DNA of 64,000 bases. Origin: a virus. How positions within the stretch are numbered: position 1 is the stretch's first letter; each line of letters opens with the position of its first letter. Below the pieces are notes generated by a model. That model had not been told where the DNA came from and did no database searches. It worked only from the letters and a program-made list of their open reading frames with translations. Location: positions 1 to 64,000 of IMG/VR virus record IMGVR_UViG_3300017917_002795; one strand, written 5' to 3'. Both the position numbers and the translations under genes were made by a program. Positions 6,952 through 14,761 of this stretch are shown here, in pieces.

Positions 6952-7154
6952 GTGCAGTACATAAACCCAACTTAAACTTTGATAATGAAAAGCAAACTCA
7001 TATTCCATATCGGGAAGTTGTAAAAGCTAGTATGCGATCTGCATATGAAGATTTCATGCGACCCAAAAAGGTAACAACACTTAAAAAAGAAAAACGTGTA
7101 AAGGACACTAGCATCAATCCAGATACTAAGAATTTTCAAAAATGGTTCAAATAA
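6948..7154 (+). CDS. Hypothetical basic protein (68 aa)
   Basis: ATGA-coupled to the membrane protein before it. Lysine-rich throughout the second half (MRPKKVTTLKKEKRVKD), ending TKNFQKWFK. Little predicted order; possibly nucleic-acid binding by charge. No family recognised. Confidence 0.65.
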   Translation: MSAVHKPNLNFDNEKQTHIPYREVVKASMRSAYEDFMRPKKVTTLKKEKRVKDTSINPDTKNFQKWFK

Positions 7155-7160
7155 AACGGT

Positions 7161-7394
7161 ATGAGTAAATTCTTCAAATATGAGTCTAAAGCAGAAACGA
7201 CTCCAGTAACAGGCGCCATTACGGATGCAGAATTGATGTCTTTGATTAGGGCTGAGTTAAAAGGTAATCTGAGCATACTGATTGATCCTAAGAAGAAGAA
7301 TAGTTTCGATACACATCGCATCAACACCTGGAGCAATGTTGTTTCAGAACGGGTGCTATATTATGTGAAGAATTGGTTGGAAAACTCCAAATAA
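7161..7394 (+). CDS. Hypothetical protein (77 aa)
   Basis: Short frame 6 nt after the previous gene. Helical region AELMSLIRAELKGNL, then a basic turn (DPKKKNSFD) and RINTWSNVVSERVLYYVKNWL. The tail of this gene carries the GTTG box of the next promoter. No function recognised. Confidence 0.7.
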   Translation: MSKFFKYESKAETTPVTGAITDAELMSLIRAELKGNLSILIDPKKKNSFDTHRINTWSNVVSERVLYYVKNWLENSK

Positions 7395-7407
7395 TTTCTT
7401 ATATTAA
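7376..7407 (+). promoter_or_regulatory. Host-type promoter GTTG-N20-TATATTAA
   Basis: GTTG at 7376-7379 inside the previous gene, TATATTAA at 7400-7407, 6 nt before the next ATG. Confidence 0.6.
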
Positions 7408-7413
7408 AGAAAA

Positions 7414-7815
7414 ATGGAAAAAGAATTTGTACCATATGAGTTAGCTTTAAGAATGAAGCAACTTGGATTTGATGAGCCTTGTTTAGCTTGGTATGATGGT
7501 AGATATACATCATCTATAAATGAAAATTACTGTAAAAATTCTGAAGAGTGGTTAAATACTATTCATTGTGCAGCACCACTATTCCAACAAGCATTTAGAT
7601 GGTTTAGAGAGAAGTATGATTTACATTATCAATTGATTCCTTTCTTTTCAGATAAAGAGAGTCATGCCGTAGACTATTATCTTGCGATTGCCCAACATAG
7701 ACCCCCAATTCAGGTAAAAACATTTGAAGAAGCAGAACTTGCTTGTCTTGAAAAACTAATTGAAATTGTAGAACAAACAAATGCCAAGATGGCTGCAAAT
7801 GGAGTATATAGATAA
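7414..7815 (+). CDS. Conserved phage protein of Bacteroidota viruses (133 aa)
   Basis: The product carries the pattern ALRMKQLGFDEPCLAWYDG, then APLFQQAFRWFREKYDLHYQL and finally TFEEAELACLEKLIEIVEQ. I recognise this set from many Bacteroides and Flavobacterium phages, where it is common, cytoplasmic and unassigned. Length is typical. Own promoter upstream. Confidence 0.85.
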   Translation: MEKEFVPYELALRMKQLGFDEPCLAWYDGRYTSSINENYCKNSEEWLNTIHCAAPLFQQAFRWFREKYDLHYQLIPFFSDKESHAVDYYLAIAQHRPPIQVKTFEEAELACLEKLIEIVEQTNAKMAANGVYR

Positions 7816-7821
7816 AAGGTT

Positions 7822-8214
7822 ATGGAAGACAGAATACAAGTTAATGGTATCTGGTATGTTAGAGAAACATCAGAAGTATCACCTAAAGAAGAACATTACG
7901 AAGTTTCAGATAGTTTGCAGTGTGTGTATGAAAATTCCGAATGGTGCTTTGAAGCCTCCATATTGTTAGAACGTGATGCAACGGAATTGACAGACACCGA
8001 AGGAACGCCATGGATCAAAATAACAGATAAAAGATTTAACGATCGAGATGTGTGGACAGAAGATACGGTAGACAGTTCTGACTGGATGTTAGGTGTATAT
8101 GATGGTGCGCCGGAGTCGATGCCAGAAGCAAACAAGATCTTTGATCGAGATGGGCTTCGTCATTTTACATCGTTCATAGGTAAATTAATTGAAAAGGGTT
8201 GGTTAAAAAGATAG
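7822..8214 (+). CDS. Hypothetical acidic protein (130 aa)
   Basis: Strongly acidic product with a beta-rich N-terminal half (IQVNGIWYVRETSE) and a helical end (GLRHFTSFIGKLIEKGWLKR). AAAGG lies before the start. No motif recognised. Same transcript as neighbours by spacing (6 nt before, 4 nt after). Confidence 0.75.
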   Translation: MEDRIQVNGIWYVRETSEVSPKEEHYEVSDSLQCVYENSEWCFEASILLERDATELTDTEGTPWIKITDKRFNDRDVWTEDTVDSSDWMLGVYDGAPESMPEANKIFDRDGLRHFTSFIGKLIEKGWLKR

Positions 8215-8218
8215 AGTT

Positions 8219-8446
8219 ATGGATAAAGAAACACTTGAAGAAGCTGCTGAAAGATTATTTCCAGATAGCAGTATTCAAAGAAGAATTTTTAAAAAAGGTG
8301 CTAACTGGCAAGCTAAAAGAATGTATAGTGAGGAAGAATTTAGATTATTTGCTAGACAATATTACAGAGAAATCAAGTTAGATAAATCAAATTTACTTTG
8401 GAATGATCTTGTGGATAAATGTTTAGAACAATTTAAAAAGAAGTAG
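8219..8446 (+). CDS. GANWQA-family small phage protein, copy 1 (75 aa)
   Basis: Contains LEEAAERLFP, then FKKGANWQAKRMYSEEEF and a final CLEQFKKK. The gene at 8890 has the same order (LEEAAEKYA, GANWQAERMYSEED, WFEQFKKK), so the two are paralogues. The family (AFIxGAKWQ.ERMYSEEE) is a hallmark of phages of Bacteroidota, function unknown, helical. Confidence 0.85.
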   Translation: MDKETLEEAAERLFPDSSIQRRIFKKGANWQAKRMYSEEEFRLFARQYYREIKLDKSNLLWNDLVDKCLEQFKKK

Positions 8447-8447
8447 T

Positions 8448-8888
8448 ATGGCAATAATAATTTTATTAGGGTTATTCTTTTTTGGTGGTGTATTATTTTT
8501 TACTGTATTAGGTTTCAAACCGGAAGAAACGGTATATGAGAAAAAAATAACAATAAGAATCGCTATATTTTTCTGGTTAGGATTTATATACATTTTAACA
8601 GTTAATTTCACAGCAACAAGAAATCCGGGTTGTGTAGAATGGCATTCATTTGGAAGTAATCCTAGAACGGTTACTGATGGAAAACGTCTTGTAAATAAGG
8701 TATGGAAAGATAATTCACATTTAGAATGGGATATTGATTATGTGCCTTATGATTGCGATTGCGTTACATATCATTGGTTGTTTGTTGCTGGTGATTGGAA
8801 TGATTTTACACAAGATAGTGTTATTAAGGGCCAATTCAAGGGACCAACAGTTAAACCTAATAAATTAATAAATTTTAAAAATAGATAA
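8448..8888 (+). CDS. Membrane protein with cysteine-rich exterior domain (146 aa)
   Basis: Two N-terminal membrane segments (residues 2-22 and 34-52) followed by about 90 residues with several cysteines (CVEW, YDCDCVTYHW) and tryptophans, probably outside the cytoplasm. It sits between the two GANWQA paralogues, 1 nt from each, so one transcript. No family recognised; an envelope-modifying role is possible. Confidence 0.75.
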   Translation: MAIIILLGLFFFGGVLFFTVLGFKPEETVYEKKITIRIAIFFWLGFIYILTVNFTATRNPGCVEWHSFGSNPRTVTDGKRLVNKVWKDNSHLEWDIDYVPYDCDCVTYHWLFVAGDWNDFTQDSVIKGQFKGPTVKPNKLINFKNR

Positions 8889-8889
8889 T

Positions 8890-9213
8890 ATGAAAAACAT
8901 TCCAAAAAATAAAATTGTTGAGGATTGGTTGGAAGAACACGGTGACCCTGAAATAGATAAGAAGGTTGAAAAACAATTAGAACTTGAAGAAGCTGCTGAA
9001 AAGTATGCAACAAATCATGGTATGATGTTATATGTTTTTCCAGAAAAAAGAGATAGTTTTATTGCAGGTGCTAACTGGCAAGCTGAAAGAATGTATAGTG
9101 AGGAAGATATGAATAGATATGCCGAATACTGTACAGGTCATGTTTTAAAATCAAAGATTGGTCATCCTTATTTATCAGTAACAGAATGGTTTGAACAATT
9201 TAAAAAGAAGTAA
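8890..9213 (+). CDS. GANWQA-family small phage protein, copy 2 (107 aa)
   Basis: Paralogue of the gene at 8219 with an extra N-terminal region (KIVEDWLEEHGDPEIDKKVEKQL). Conserved blocks are LEEAAEKYA, FIAGANWQAERMYSEED and WFEQFKKK. Helical, cytoplasmic, unassigned. The DNA stretch coding for the block is nearly identical to copy 1, pointing to a recent local duplication or recombination. Confidence 0.85.
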   Translation: MKNIPKNKIVEDWLEEHGDPEIDKKVEKQLELEEAAEKYATNHGMMLYVFPEKRDSFIAGANWQAERMYSEEDMNRYAEYCTGHVLKSKIGHPYLSVTEWFEQFKKK

Positions 9214-9215
9214 TC

Positions 9216-9569
9216 ATGATACAATACTCGGTACTAAGTTATAGAGTGAATACGCATCCCGAAGAATGCATTGCGGTAGGTTTAGTTTTCATAGATACAG
9301 AAACAGGCGAGTTCAAAACCAGAATATCGGATGTGAAAATGAAGATTGCTCGTAAAATATTACCGGATAAGTCCGCGTTCAAATTGTTCGAATATTACGT
9401 AAAACAATTCGTTAAGGCAGAATGGACGGCGGATGTATTGGATCATAGTGCACGTCATCAAAACGGCCTAGTTAAACTTAGTAGACCAGCTCCCATTGCA
9501 TGCAACATGGATTACTTTGACACCATGTTCTTCAAACAACTGGAAGAAAATTTTATCAAGAAACCTTAA
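9216..9569 (+). CDS. DUF3037-like protein (117 aa)
   Basis: N-terminal YSVLSYRVNTHPEECIAVGLVFIDTETGEF resembles the DUF3037 pattern (YSvvrY.P....E.invGvvl), a family found in phages and mobile elements with no known role. The rest is helical (AFKLFEYYVKQFV) with a FDTMFFKQLEENF end. Assignment is from pattern only. Confidence 0.6.
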   Translation: MIQYSVLSYRVNTHPEECIAVGLVFIDTETGEFKTRISDVKMKIARKILPDKSAFKLFEYYVKQFVKAEWTADVLDHSARHQNGLVKLSRPAPIACNMDYFDTMFFKQLEENFIKKP

Positions 9570-9580
9570 AAACAAACAAA

Positions 9581-9841
9581 ATGGAAAAGATGGATAAATT
9601 ATTAATCGCGTTTGCCATCATTACTGTTATCGGCACTGCATTAATTTGTACGTATTCTATATACCGAGATGAAACAATTTGTGATGAACAAGTAACGTTA
9701 ACGGATGGCACTATAATAGAAGCTAGACAGGTTAATTCATATTCATCATTTATGACTGATATTCGATGTTGTGATGGATCATACGTTGAAGTCCCGACGA
9801 ATCGAATCAAAATGGTAGAAAGGTTGGATTCTGCTGAATAA
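9581..9841 (+). CDS. Membrane-anchored protein with short exterior domain (86 aa)
   Basis: One membrane segment (LLIAFAIITVIGTALICTYSI, residues 7-27), then a domain of about 55 residues with three cysteines (ETICDEQ, IRCCDG) and beta-like strands (VTLTDGTIIEARQV). Likely a signal-anchored protein with its domain in the periplasm. No family recognised. Confidence 0.7.
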   Translation: MEKMDKLLIAFAIITVIGTALICTYSIYRDETICDEQVTLTDGTIIEARQVNSYSSFMTDIRCCDGSYVEVPTNRIKMVERLDSAE

Positions 9842-9854
9842 ATTCTTATATTAA
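9823..9854 (+). promoter_or_regulatory. Host-type promoter GTTG-N20-TATATTAA
   Basis: GTTG at 9823-9826 within the previous gene, TATATTAA at 9847-9854, ahead of the gene at 9868. Confidence 0.6.
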
Positions 9855-9867
9855 AGAAAAAAAGAGA

Positions 9868-10092
9868 ATGAAAGATTTATTTGAAACTCCAGAATTAATA
9901 CCAGATGCCGTTCAAAATATACTTGAATCATTTGATGAAGATGCACCTAACACGTATTTAGAACTAGATAGATTAACTCATGCGCTAAACGCAATAGGAT
10001 ATACATTTGATTACTTCCTAGATGCTGAACCATATGGACTAAGACCTATTAATGTAGATTTACAGGAGTTAGAAGGCTGGGAACATGTTTAA
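9868..10092 (+). CDS. Hypothetical acidic protein (74 aa)
   Basis: Very acidic, helical product (NILESFDEDAPNTYLELDRLTHALNAIGYTFDYFLD) ending QELEGWEHV. Charge and size would suit a DNA mimic or a host-protein inhibitor, but there is no direct support. Own promoter. Confidence 0.7.
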   Translation: MKDLFETPELIPDAVQNILESFDEDAPNTYLELDRLTHALNAIGYTFDYFLDAEPYGLRPINVDLQELEGWEHV

Positions 10093-10112
10093 TTGTAAAT
10101 TTATAAAGTAAT

Positions 10113-10418
10113 ATGGTTGATGTACTTAGCATATTAAAAAATCGTTTAAGTAAACTAGGCATTGAACTAGAATTCGTAGGAAACTATCCATGGATCTATC
10201 TGGATCGAGTGAATGGCATTCGCATCCGCCAAGAAGATTTCACTGCCAATCATGGATTTAACATTGCTTGGTATGGCATCCGTAATGAAGATAAAATACG
10301 GTTAGCTGAAGACCCTAAAACAATCATTGCCTTGATACGTCGTTATGTGACAGAATCACGTCTAGCTCAAATGATGAAAGACGACGAAGCATCAGGATTA
10401 TATCAAAAACCAGAATAA
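10113..10418 (+). CDS. Conserved small phage protein (101 aa)
   Basis: Pattern ILKNRLSKLGIELEFVGNYPWIYLDRVNGIRI...F.ANHGFNIAWYG is one I recognise from phages of Flavobacteriia and Bacteroides, unassigned. Predicted alpha/beta, cytoplasmic. The stop is 1 nt before the next start. Confidence 0.8.
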   Translation: MVDVLSILKNRLSKLGIELEFVGNYPWIYLDRVNGIRIRQEDFTANHGFNIAWYGIRNEDKIRLAEDPKTIIALIRRYVTESRLAQMMKDDEASGLYQKPE

Positions 10419-10419
10419 G

Positions 10420-10746
10420 ATGCCGGATTGGAAAAAACTACATGAAGAACTTGATGATGCATTGAATTCAATGACTGATGCTAAATGGCAGGAATTTCAC
10501 ATCAAATCAAAAGCAGATGCCTTAACGGAACGCTTCTATTACACACTGCCTAACAATGGATCTTTTACCGGACCGAACAATGTCAATGCGCGTTGGACGG
10601 AAGCACGACAATGTGCCATAGTATGCGTAAAGGAGATGTTAGATGAGGTAGAATGCATACAGTCACTCAATGAGTTATCCGCGGACTATGTGACGTATTG
10701 GACAGAAGTATTAACGGAATTGAATACATTAAACGAAACAGAATGA
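10420..10746 (+). CDS. Conserved small phage protein, ARQCA family copy 1 (108 aa)
   Basis: Contains ALTERFYYTLPN, then WTEARQCAIVCVKEMLDEVE and YVTYWTEVLTELN. The next gene has the same order in shorter form (ALVDSFMNI, TAKQCALIAVAEIL, YWQQVEQEIENL), so they are paralogues of a small helical family common in Bacteroidota phages. Function unknown. ATGA overlap with the next gene. Confidence 0.8.
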   Translation: MPDWKKLHEELDDALNSMTDAKWQEFHIKSKADALTERFYYTLPNNGSFTGPNNVNARWTEARQCAIVCVKEMLDEVECIQSLNELSADYVTYWTEVLTELNTLNETE

Positions 10747-10982
10747 CACCAAAAGAAAAGGCAGAAGCGTTAGTAGATTCTTTCATGAATATAAAATCCA
10801 TGAAGCTATCAGATTATTCCATGATATATCATCCAACAGCCAAACAATGTGCTTTGATTGCAGTTGCGGAGATACTACTAACATTAAACAAAGACATCAG
10901 AGATTTAGATGTTGTAGGCAATGTGTTATTGGATTTAATTGAATACTGGCAACAAGTCGAACAAGAAATAGAAAACCTTTAA
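10743..10982 (+). CDS. Conserved small phage protein, AKQCA family copy 2 (79 aa)
   Basis: Start placed at 10743 (MTPKEKAEALVDSFM) because it overlaps the previous stop as ATGA; an upstream in-frame ATG at 10698 would be buried in the previous gene. The AKQCALIAVAEIL block matches a very common small phage protein. Helical, cytoplasmic, unassigned. Confidence 0.85.
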   Translation: MTPKEKAEALVDSFMNIKSMKLSDYSMIYHPTAKQCALIAVAEILLTLNKDIRDLDVVGNVLLDLIEYWQQVEQEIENL

Positions 10983-10985
10983 GAT

Positions 10986-11396
10986 ATGATGACAGAACAA
11001 GAGATGAACGAGTTCCTGCAATCCATCGGAGGATTGAAAAACGGATACTACTCAGACCGGGAACCTATAACCGATGCAGGATTTCTTTGCGTAGGCCTAG
11101 GCTGGTATCCATTGATCAAAGACCTGATTGAAGATCTCATTGAATTGGGTTGGGATCGAGAAGTGTGCCAAGTCAAAGAAAAGTTTGGAGGCCTTCGATT
11201 CTACATCAATGCCGCATCAGATGAAATGTATGATCGCATCAGCCAAGCAGAAAAGGAGAGCTATGAGACTTGCGAAGACACAGGACAACCAGGTAAGCTC
11301 CGTACGGATCTAGGTTGGTGGGTAACATTATGTGATGCCGAATACGAAAAACGATTAGCAGAAAAAATACGTAAACAAATAGAACAAAAACAATGA
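10986..11396 (+). CDS. Conserved phage protein with a decayed zinc ribbon (136 aa)
   Basis: Blocks LGWYPLIKDLIEDLIELGWDREVCQVKEKFGGLRFYI and ASDEMYDRISQAEKESYETC identify a widespread phage family. Relatives from memory end in a CxxCG...TLCxxH zinc ribbon; here it reads CEDTGQPG...TLCDAE, so two metal ligands appear lost (C to T, H to E). Function unknown; the loss suggests metal is not needed in this version. ATGA overlap with the next gene. Confidence 0.85.
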   Translation: MMTEQEMNEFLQSIGGLKNGYYSDREPITDAGFLCVGLGWYPLIKDLIEDLIELGWDREVCQVKEKFGGLRFYINAASDEMYDRISQAEKESYETCEDTGQPGKLRTDLGWWVTLCDAEYEKRLAEKIRKQIEQKQ

Positions 11397-11632
11397 GTAA
11401 ACCAATTTTCATAGTAAGATTTCCAGCAGAGATTGTAATGGAAAATCGAGAACGTTTCGAAGAAGCTGCTGAGGCAATTCAACGCAAACTAAGTGACTAT
11501 CATGTACTAGTCGTAATGGAATCTGGATTAGAAGCCACCCAGTTTGAATGCTTCAATGCAGTCAATGCAACGGATAAAGACATTGAAGAACTCCGGGATA
11601 TGTGCTTAGATGCTATAAAAAACATCAAGTAA
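11393..11632 (+). CDS. Hypothetical protein (79 aa)
   Basis: Compact alpha/beta product (IFIVRFPAEIVMENRERFEEAAEAIQRKL...YHVLVVMESG) with acidic C-terminal helix. It resembles small 'IVRFP' phage proteins of unknown role. Coupled to the previous gene. Confidence 0.7.
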   Translation: MSKPIFIVRFPAEIVMENRERFEEAAEAIQRKLSDYHVLVVMESGLEATQFECFNAVNATDKDIEELRDMCLDAIKNIK

Positions 11633-11635
11633 CTG

Positions 11636-11667
11636 GTTGGATTCCTAACACGGTTTTCTTATATTAT
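11636..11667 (+). promoter_or_regulatory. Host-type promoter GTTG-N20-TATATTAT
   Basis: GTTG 11636-11639 right after the previous stop, TATATTAT 11660-11667, 18 nt before the next ATG. Confidence 0.65.
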
Positions 11668-11684
11668 AGAAAAATAAAAAAGCT

Positions 11685-12056
11685 ATGAAAATAAGAATCA
11701 ATCAAATTGAATGTCGACACAGTCAAGGCCGTTATGAGATAGTTCGTTGGCAACCTAATTCATACTACAACAAGCAAGAAGAATATCTAGCTGATGGTTG
11801 GGAACGTACTGGAGGTTTTTATAGAAAAGATAACGTGAGCGTATCAGAAGGATGCTTTGTGAATCCAGAAACATGTTATACTGTTGCAACCTTACAGTAT
11901 CGTGCCGGAGAAGGTGACTGTGATATGCATACAGTAGGATCTCGCTTGTTGCAACTAGATCGGGCAGATCGCGAAGACTTCTTTGCAGTGTATGAATTGG
12001 CAGAAGACCGGATTCGTGAAGAAGCCCGGAACCAAGAAAAAGAATTGAACTTTTAA
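11685..12056 (+). CDS. Hypothetical protein (123 aa)
   Basis: Own promoter. Beta-rich middle with four cysteines (ECRH, EGCF, PETCYT, GDCDMHT) and an acidic, helical C-terminus (DREDFFAVYELAEDRIREEARNQEKEL). No recognised family; cysteines do not form a CxxC pair. Confidence 0.7.
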   Translation: MKIRINQIECRHSQGRYEIVRWQPNSYYNKQEEYLADGWERTGGFYRKDNVSVSEGCFVNPETCYTVATLQYRAGEGDCDMHTVGSRLLQLDRADREDFFAVYELAEDRIREEARNQEKELNF

Positions 12057-12067
12057 CGCAGAATAGA

Positions 12068-12346
12068 ATGGGTAAAACAAGAGAAAAATTATTGAATGCA
12101 AATAAGTATTGTCATATCTATGTAGATGATGACGGGATAACTAATTATCATGATACTGAAACAAATGAGACTTATAGGGTTATACCTGACACAGGAGCAT
12201 TAGGTTTTTATTTGGAGTATTTTAAAGATGGTGTATTAAAAGCAAGAAATTCATTTGAATTTAAAGAACTTAAAATACTTGCAAATCTTACTGGGAGTAA
12301 TTATTTACTAAACAATTTAATTGGTGGAGAACTTAAATCAGAATAG
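12068..12346 (+). CDS. Hypothetical protein (92 aa)
   Basis: Starts MGKTREKLLNANKYCHIYVDDDGITNYHDTETNE and ends in helices (KELKILANLTGSNYLLNNLIGGELKSE). Lower G+C than its neighbours by eye, suggesting separate arrival. No motif recognised. Confidence 0.7.
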   Translation: MGKTREKLLNANKYCHIYVDDDGITNYHDTETNETYRVIPDTGALGFYLEYFKDGVLKARNSFEFKELKILANLTGSNYLLNNLIGGELKSE

Positions 12347-12347
12347 A

Positions 12348-12563
12348 ATGGATCAAACAGCAGTAGAATGGTTTGTTGGGCAAATGTTTTTGCAAGGTTA
12401 TCTTAATGATAGCCCAATGACCATTGTTAACATCAACCATTTTGTTCGACAAGCCAAATCCATGGAAACCAAACAACGTCAAGCAGACACCAATCACGGC
12501 TATGCACAAGGTTATGATGATGCTGCTCAAGGCAAGGAACCAATGCAACCAGAAATGCTTTAA
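12348..12563 (+). CDS. TAVEW-family small phage protein (71 aa)
   Basis: Start set at 12348 (MDQTAVEWFVGQM), 1 nt after the previous stop. The TAVEWFxxQ...FVRQAKSMExxQ pattern is a very common marker of phages from Bacteroidota. Helical, unassigned. The C-terminus is glutamine-rich (GYAQGYDDAAQGKEPMQPEML). Confidence 0.85.
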   Translation: MDQTAVEWFVGQMFLQGYLNDSPMTIVNINHFVRQAKSMETKQRQADTNHGYAQGYDDAAQGKEPMQPEML

Positions 12564-12574
12564 CTCAGAACACC

Positions 12575-13186
12575 ATGAAAAGGCCTTTACTAACAACATC
12601 AACAGATTTTCATGAAGCGTTGTCTGCACATTATGGAATGTATGGACGACTAACACATCCGCGGGTAGAAGACATCTTACAACGTGCAATTGATATTGGT
12701 GCATTATATAATATATTTCATGGCAAAGTGCATGTTGATGTAGAACGGGTTACACATCAAGACAACGTGATACAGATCCCGGAACAGAACCTGCAAGGTG
12801 CAGCAACAGTGTATTTGGTTGATTCAGCAACATGGATAATGTTCTTGCAGAGTAATGTTGATCGCAGTGAAGCGTATGCTTGGCAGATTCCGGTCATGGA
12901 TTATTATCCAGCTTATCCAACAACATATCGCATAACACCGGTCAACCCAACGTTGTATCAAGAAGGGTGGCACATTGATGCTGATGCTAAGGGTGCATTA
13001 GGTTCTTATATAAGAAACCATACGGATCAACTAATTACGATATCAAGGAACTCTAAGTTAGCAGAGCCTCCGAAATTTCAAGTTACGCAACGGCTAGCAA
13101 CAGCAACATATCAGCAGTATCAGTTACCTCAAATAGATACTAAGAATGTCATTGATGAATTTATGAAATTTTGGGAAACAAATTAA
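12575..13186 (+). CDS. Hypothetical protein (203 aa)
   Basis: No domain recognised. N-terminal region has AHYGMYGRLTHPRVEDILQRAIDIG, the middle is beta-rich (VYLVDSATWIMFLQSN), and the tail is glutamine/tyrosine-rich. A soluble protein is expected. It begins a block of three genes ending at 14050. Confidence 0.7.
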   Translation: MKRPLLTTSTDFHEALSAHYGMYGRLTHPRVEDILQRAIDIGALYNIFHGKVHVDVERVTHQDNVIQIPEQNLQGAATVYLVDSATWIMFLQSNVDRSEAYAWQIPVMDYYPAYPTTYRITPVNPTLYQEGWHIDADAKGALGSYIRNHTDQLITISRNSKLAEPPKFQVTQRLATATYQQYQLPQIDTKNVIDEFMKFWETN

Positions 13187-13196
13187 TATTGAAATC

Positions 13197-13586
13197 ATGA
13201 ACAAAATGGTACCATGGCTACTTAATTGGACGGCATTTGTTACAAGAAACACGCATGCGGTTATTGAAGGTGTATCATATGAAGATGGACCGATATGGTT
13301 CGAAGCAATGTGGGAGTTATGGCTGAATAATTCGGATCATGGACAACAACTAAAACAAAATAAAATGACAAGAACAACAACGGTATTTGAAGGCACGGCT
13401 CAATGGAGTCGTACGGCCTTTCTGCGTCTAGAAAATGATAAAGTCATATTTGATTGTTCAGACTCAGAATACGGCCCAATTGAGTTTCCTTTACAACAAC
13501 TCAAAGACGCAATACGGTATCATGATGAGCCAGAAGATTTTTCGGATTGGGATGCAACCTTATTGGACGGTTTAGAAGATTTATAA
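13197..13586 (+). CDS. Hypothetical protein (129 aa)
   Basis: Tryptophan-rich N-terminal half (MVPWLLNWTAFVTRNTH, WFEAMWELWLNN) and an acidic end (DEPEDFSDWDATLLDGLEDL). Its last base is the first base of the next start codon, so translation is coupled. No family recognised. Confidence 0.7.
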   Translation: MNKMVPWLLNWTAFVTRNTHAVIEGVSYEDGPIWFEAMWELWLNNSDHGQQLKQNKMTRTTTVFEGTAQWSRTAFLRLENDKVIFDCSDSEYGPIEFPLQQLKDAIRYHDEPEDFSDWDATLLDGLEDL

Positions 13587-14050
13587 TGCAACGGATAACT
13601 GAAGAAGAAGCTGCTGCATACATTGCGTGTGCCGAAGACTTTACGGAAGCTGCAGCAGCATACTACACCGTAACCCAAGATGGCACAGGATGGGACTTGA
13701 TAACATATTATACAGCAAAACGTCGTGGCATATATCATGGCAAGCAAGGTGATGAAATGGTGTATGTTTTATCCAATCCGGCCATGCCAGGACTTTACAA
13801 AATAGGCCACACTAAAAGTGATGCTGTCAACCGAGCCACACAGATATCACGTAGCACCGGAGTCCCACAGGATTTCCAAGTAGAATGGACACTGCGTTGC
13901 TTCAAAGCGGAACGCATAGAGCGAGAGACACATCGTCGTTTTAAAACACAAAGAGTGAACCGTCGCAAAGAATTCTTCCGCGCGGATATAGAAGACATCA
14001 AAATGGCCATCCAGCAGATTGCAGCCAAGTATGATGAGCTCCCAAACTAA
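13586..14050 (+). CDS. T5orf172-type GIY-YIG nuclease-like protein (154 aa)
   Basis: Start taken at 13586 (MQRITEEEAAAYI) where it overlaps the previous stop. From residue 55 the product reads VYVLSNPAMPGLYKIGHT, then RATQISRSTGVPQDFQVEWTL, a glutamate-containing helix (ERIERETHRRFKTQRV) and NRRKEFFRADIEDI. This is the T5orf172/Mug113 subset of the GIY-YIG fold, often joined to other domains in phages. DNA cleavage or binding is likely; a homing role is possible but the DNA-recognition repeats of the gene at 4982 are absent. Confidence 0.85.
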   Translation: MQRITEEEAAAYIACAEDFTEAAAAYYTVTQDGTGWDLITYYTAKRRGIYHGKQGDEMVYVLSNPAMPGLYKIGHTKSDAVNRATQISRSTGVPQDFQVEWTLRCFKAERIERETHRRFKTQRVNRRKEFFRADIEDIKMAIQQIAAKYDELPN

Positions 14051-14235
14051 TTAAAATCTACGCACTGTTACGGGTACTGCACACAAAGACACAGTATAAG
14101 CACACTAATAAAGCAAAGCACAATAAGCACAATAAGCAGTGAAATGTGATGATGGTTACTACCAGGGTGTCCCGGTGTCTAGAGTCTAGTAAGATTATGT
14201 GGTGTGGGTATCAGAGCAGCAGAATGCTAGTATTA

Positions 14236-14761
14236 TTTTTAGACACTGTGGTGCTGTGGTGCCAGCAAAAGGAGTCAAGTAGATGGGTGACTGGTAGTAT
14301 ACAGATTTTCCTACCTGGATTCTGTATTTTTATATACCATAGTCTCTTTATCGCCAAGCATCTGGATATCTTCCCTATCCCGCCAGGTTAAACCGCATTA
14401 AAAGTGCTGTATTAGAGCGCCATGTTCTGTGATTTTTAGAGCATTTTTAGAAGAATCCTGGTGTTATTTTTAGACTCGTTTTAGATGCATACGCTGCGCG
14501 TATATTCGGATGATTCCTAGTTTTAGTGCGATCACTAGCTATACGGAGTAAACCAGGACCTGCACTTTTGAGCCGTATACGGTGGTTTTGGTGGTTTTGC
14601 TAGCTATACGGAGTACTCTGATCTGGCTATTTTTAGGGGAGTTTTAGCAGAATACGTTGTGATTTTTAGAATTCCGGCTATTTTTAGACTCGTTTTAGCA
14701 GAATCTGGTGCTTATTTTTAGGCAAGTTTTAGTCCTATTTTTAGCAGAATCGCCGTTTTAG
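14236..14761 (+). repeat. Array of fifteen TTTTTAG/TTTTAG boxes
   Basis: Boxes start at 14236, 14433, 14444, 14467, 14479, 14521, 14630, 14642, 14663, 14681, 14693, 14715, 14727, 14738 and 14756. Several neighbours are 11-12 or 21-23 bp apart, that is one or two helical turns. All point the same way. Longer shared context such as ATTTTTAGACTCGTTTTAG (two copies) and AGCAGAAT after some boxes shows common descent. Confidence 0.75.

Noticed and set aside
4982-14050. Group I intron hosting the GIY-YIG genes
   Set aside because: No split coding sequence or intron core around either nuclease gene; the first is free-standing and the second is coupled to its neighbours.
14100-14145. CRISPR array from repeated AAGCACAAT units
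   Set aside because: Units are tandem and about 9 bp, with no spacers and no cas genes.
14146-14391. 81-codon ORF in the repeat region
   Set aside because: No ribosome site, odd composition and overlap with the repeat boxes; looks like a chance frame.
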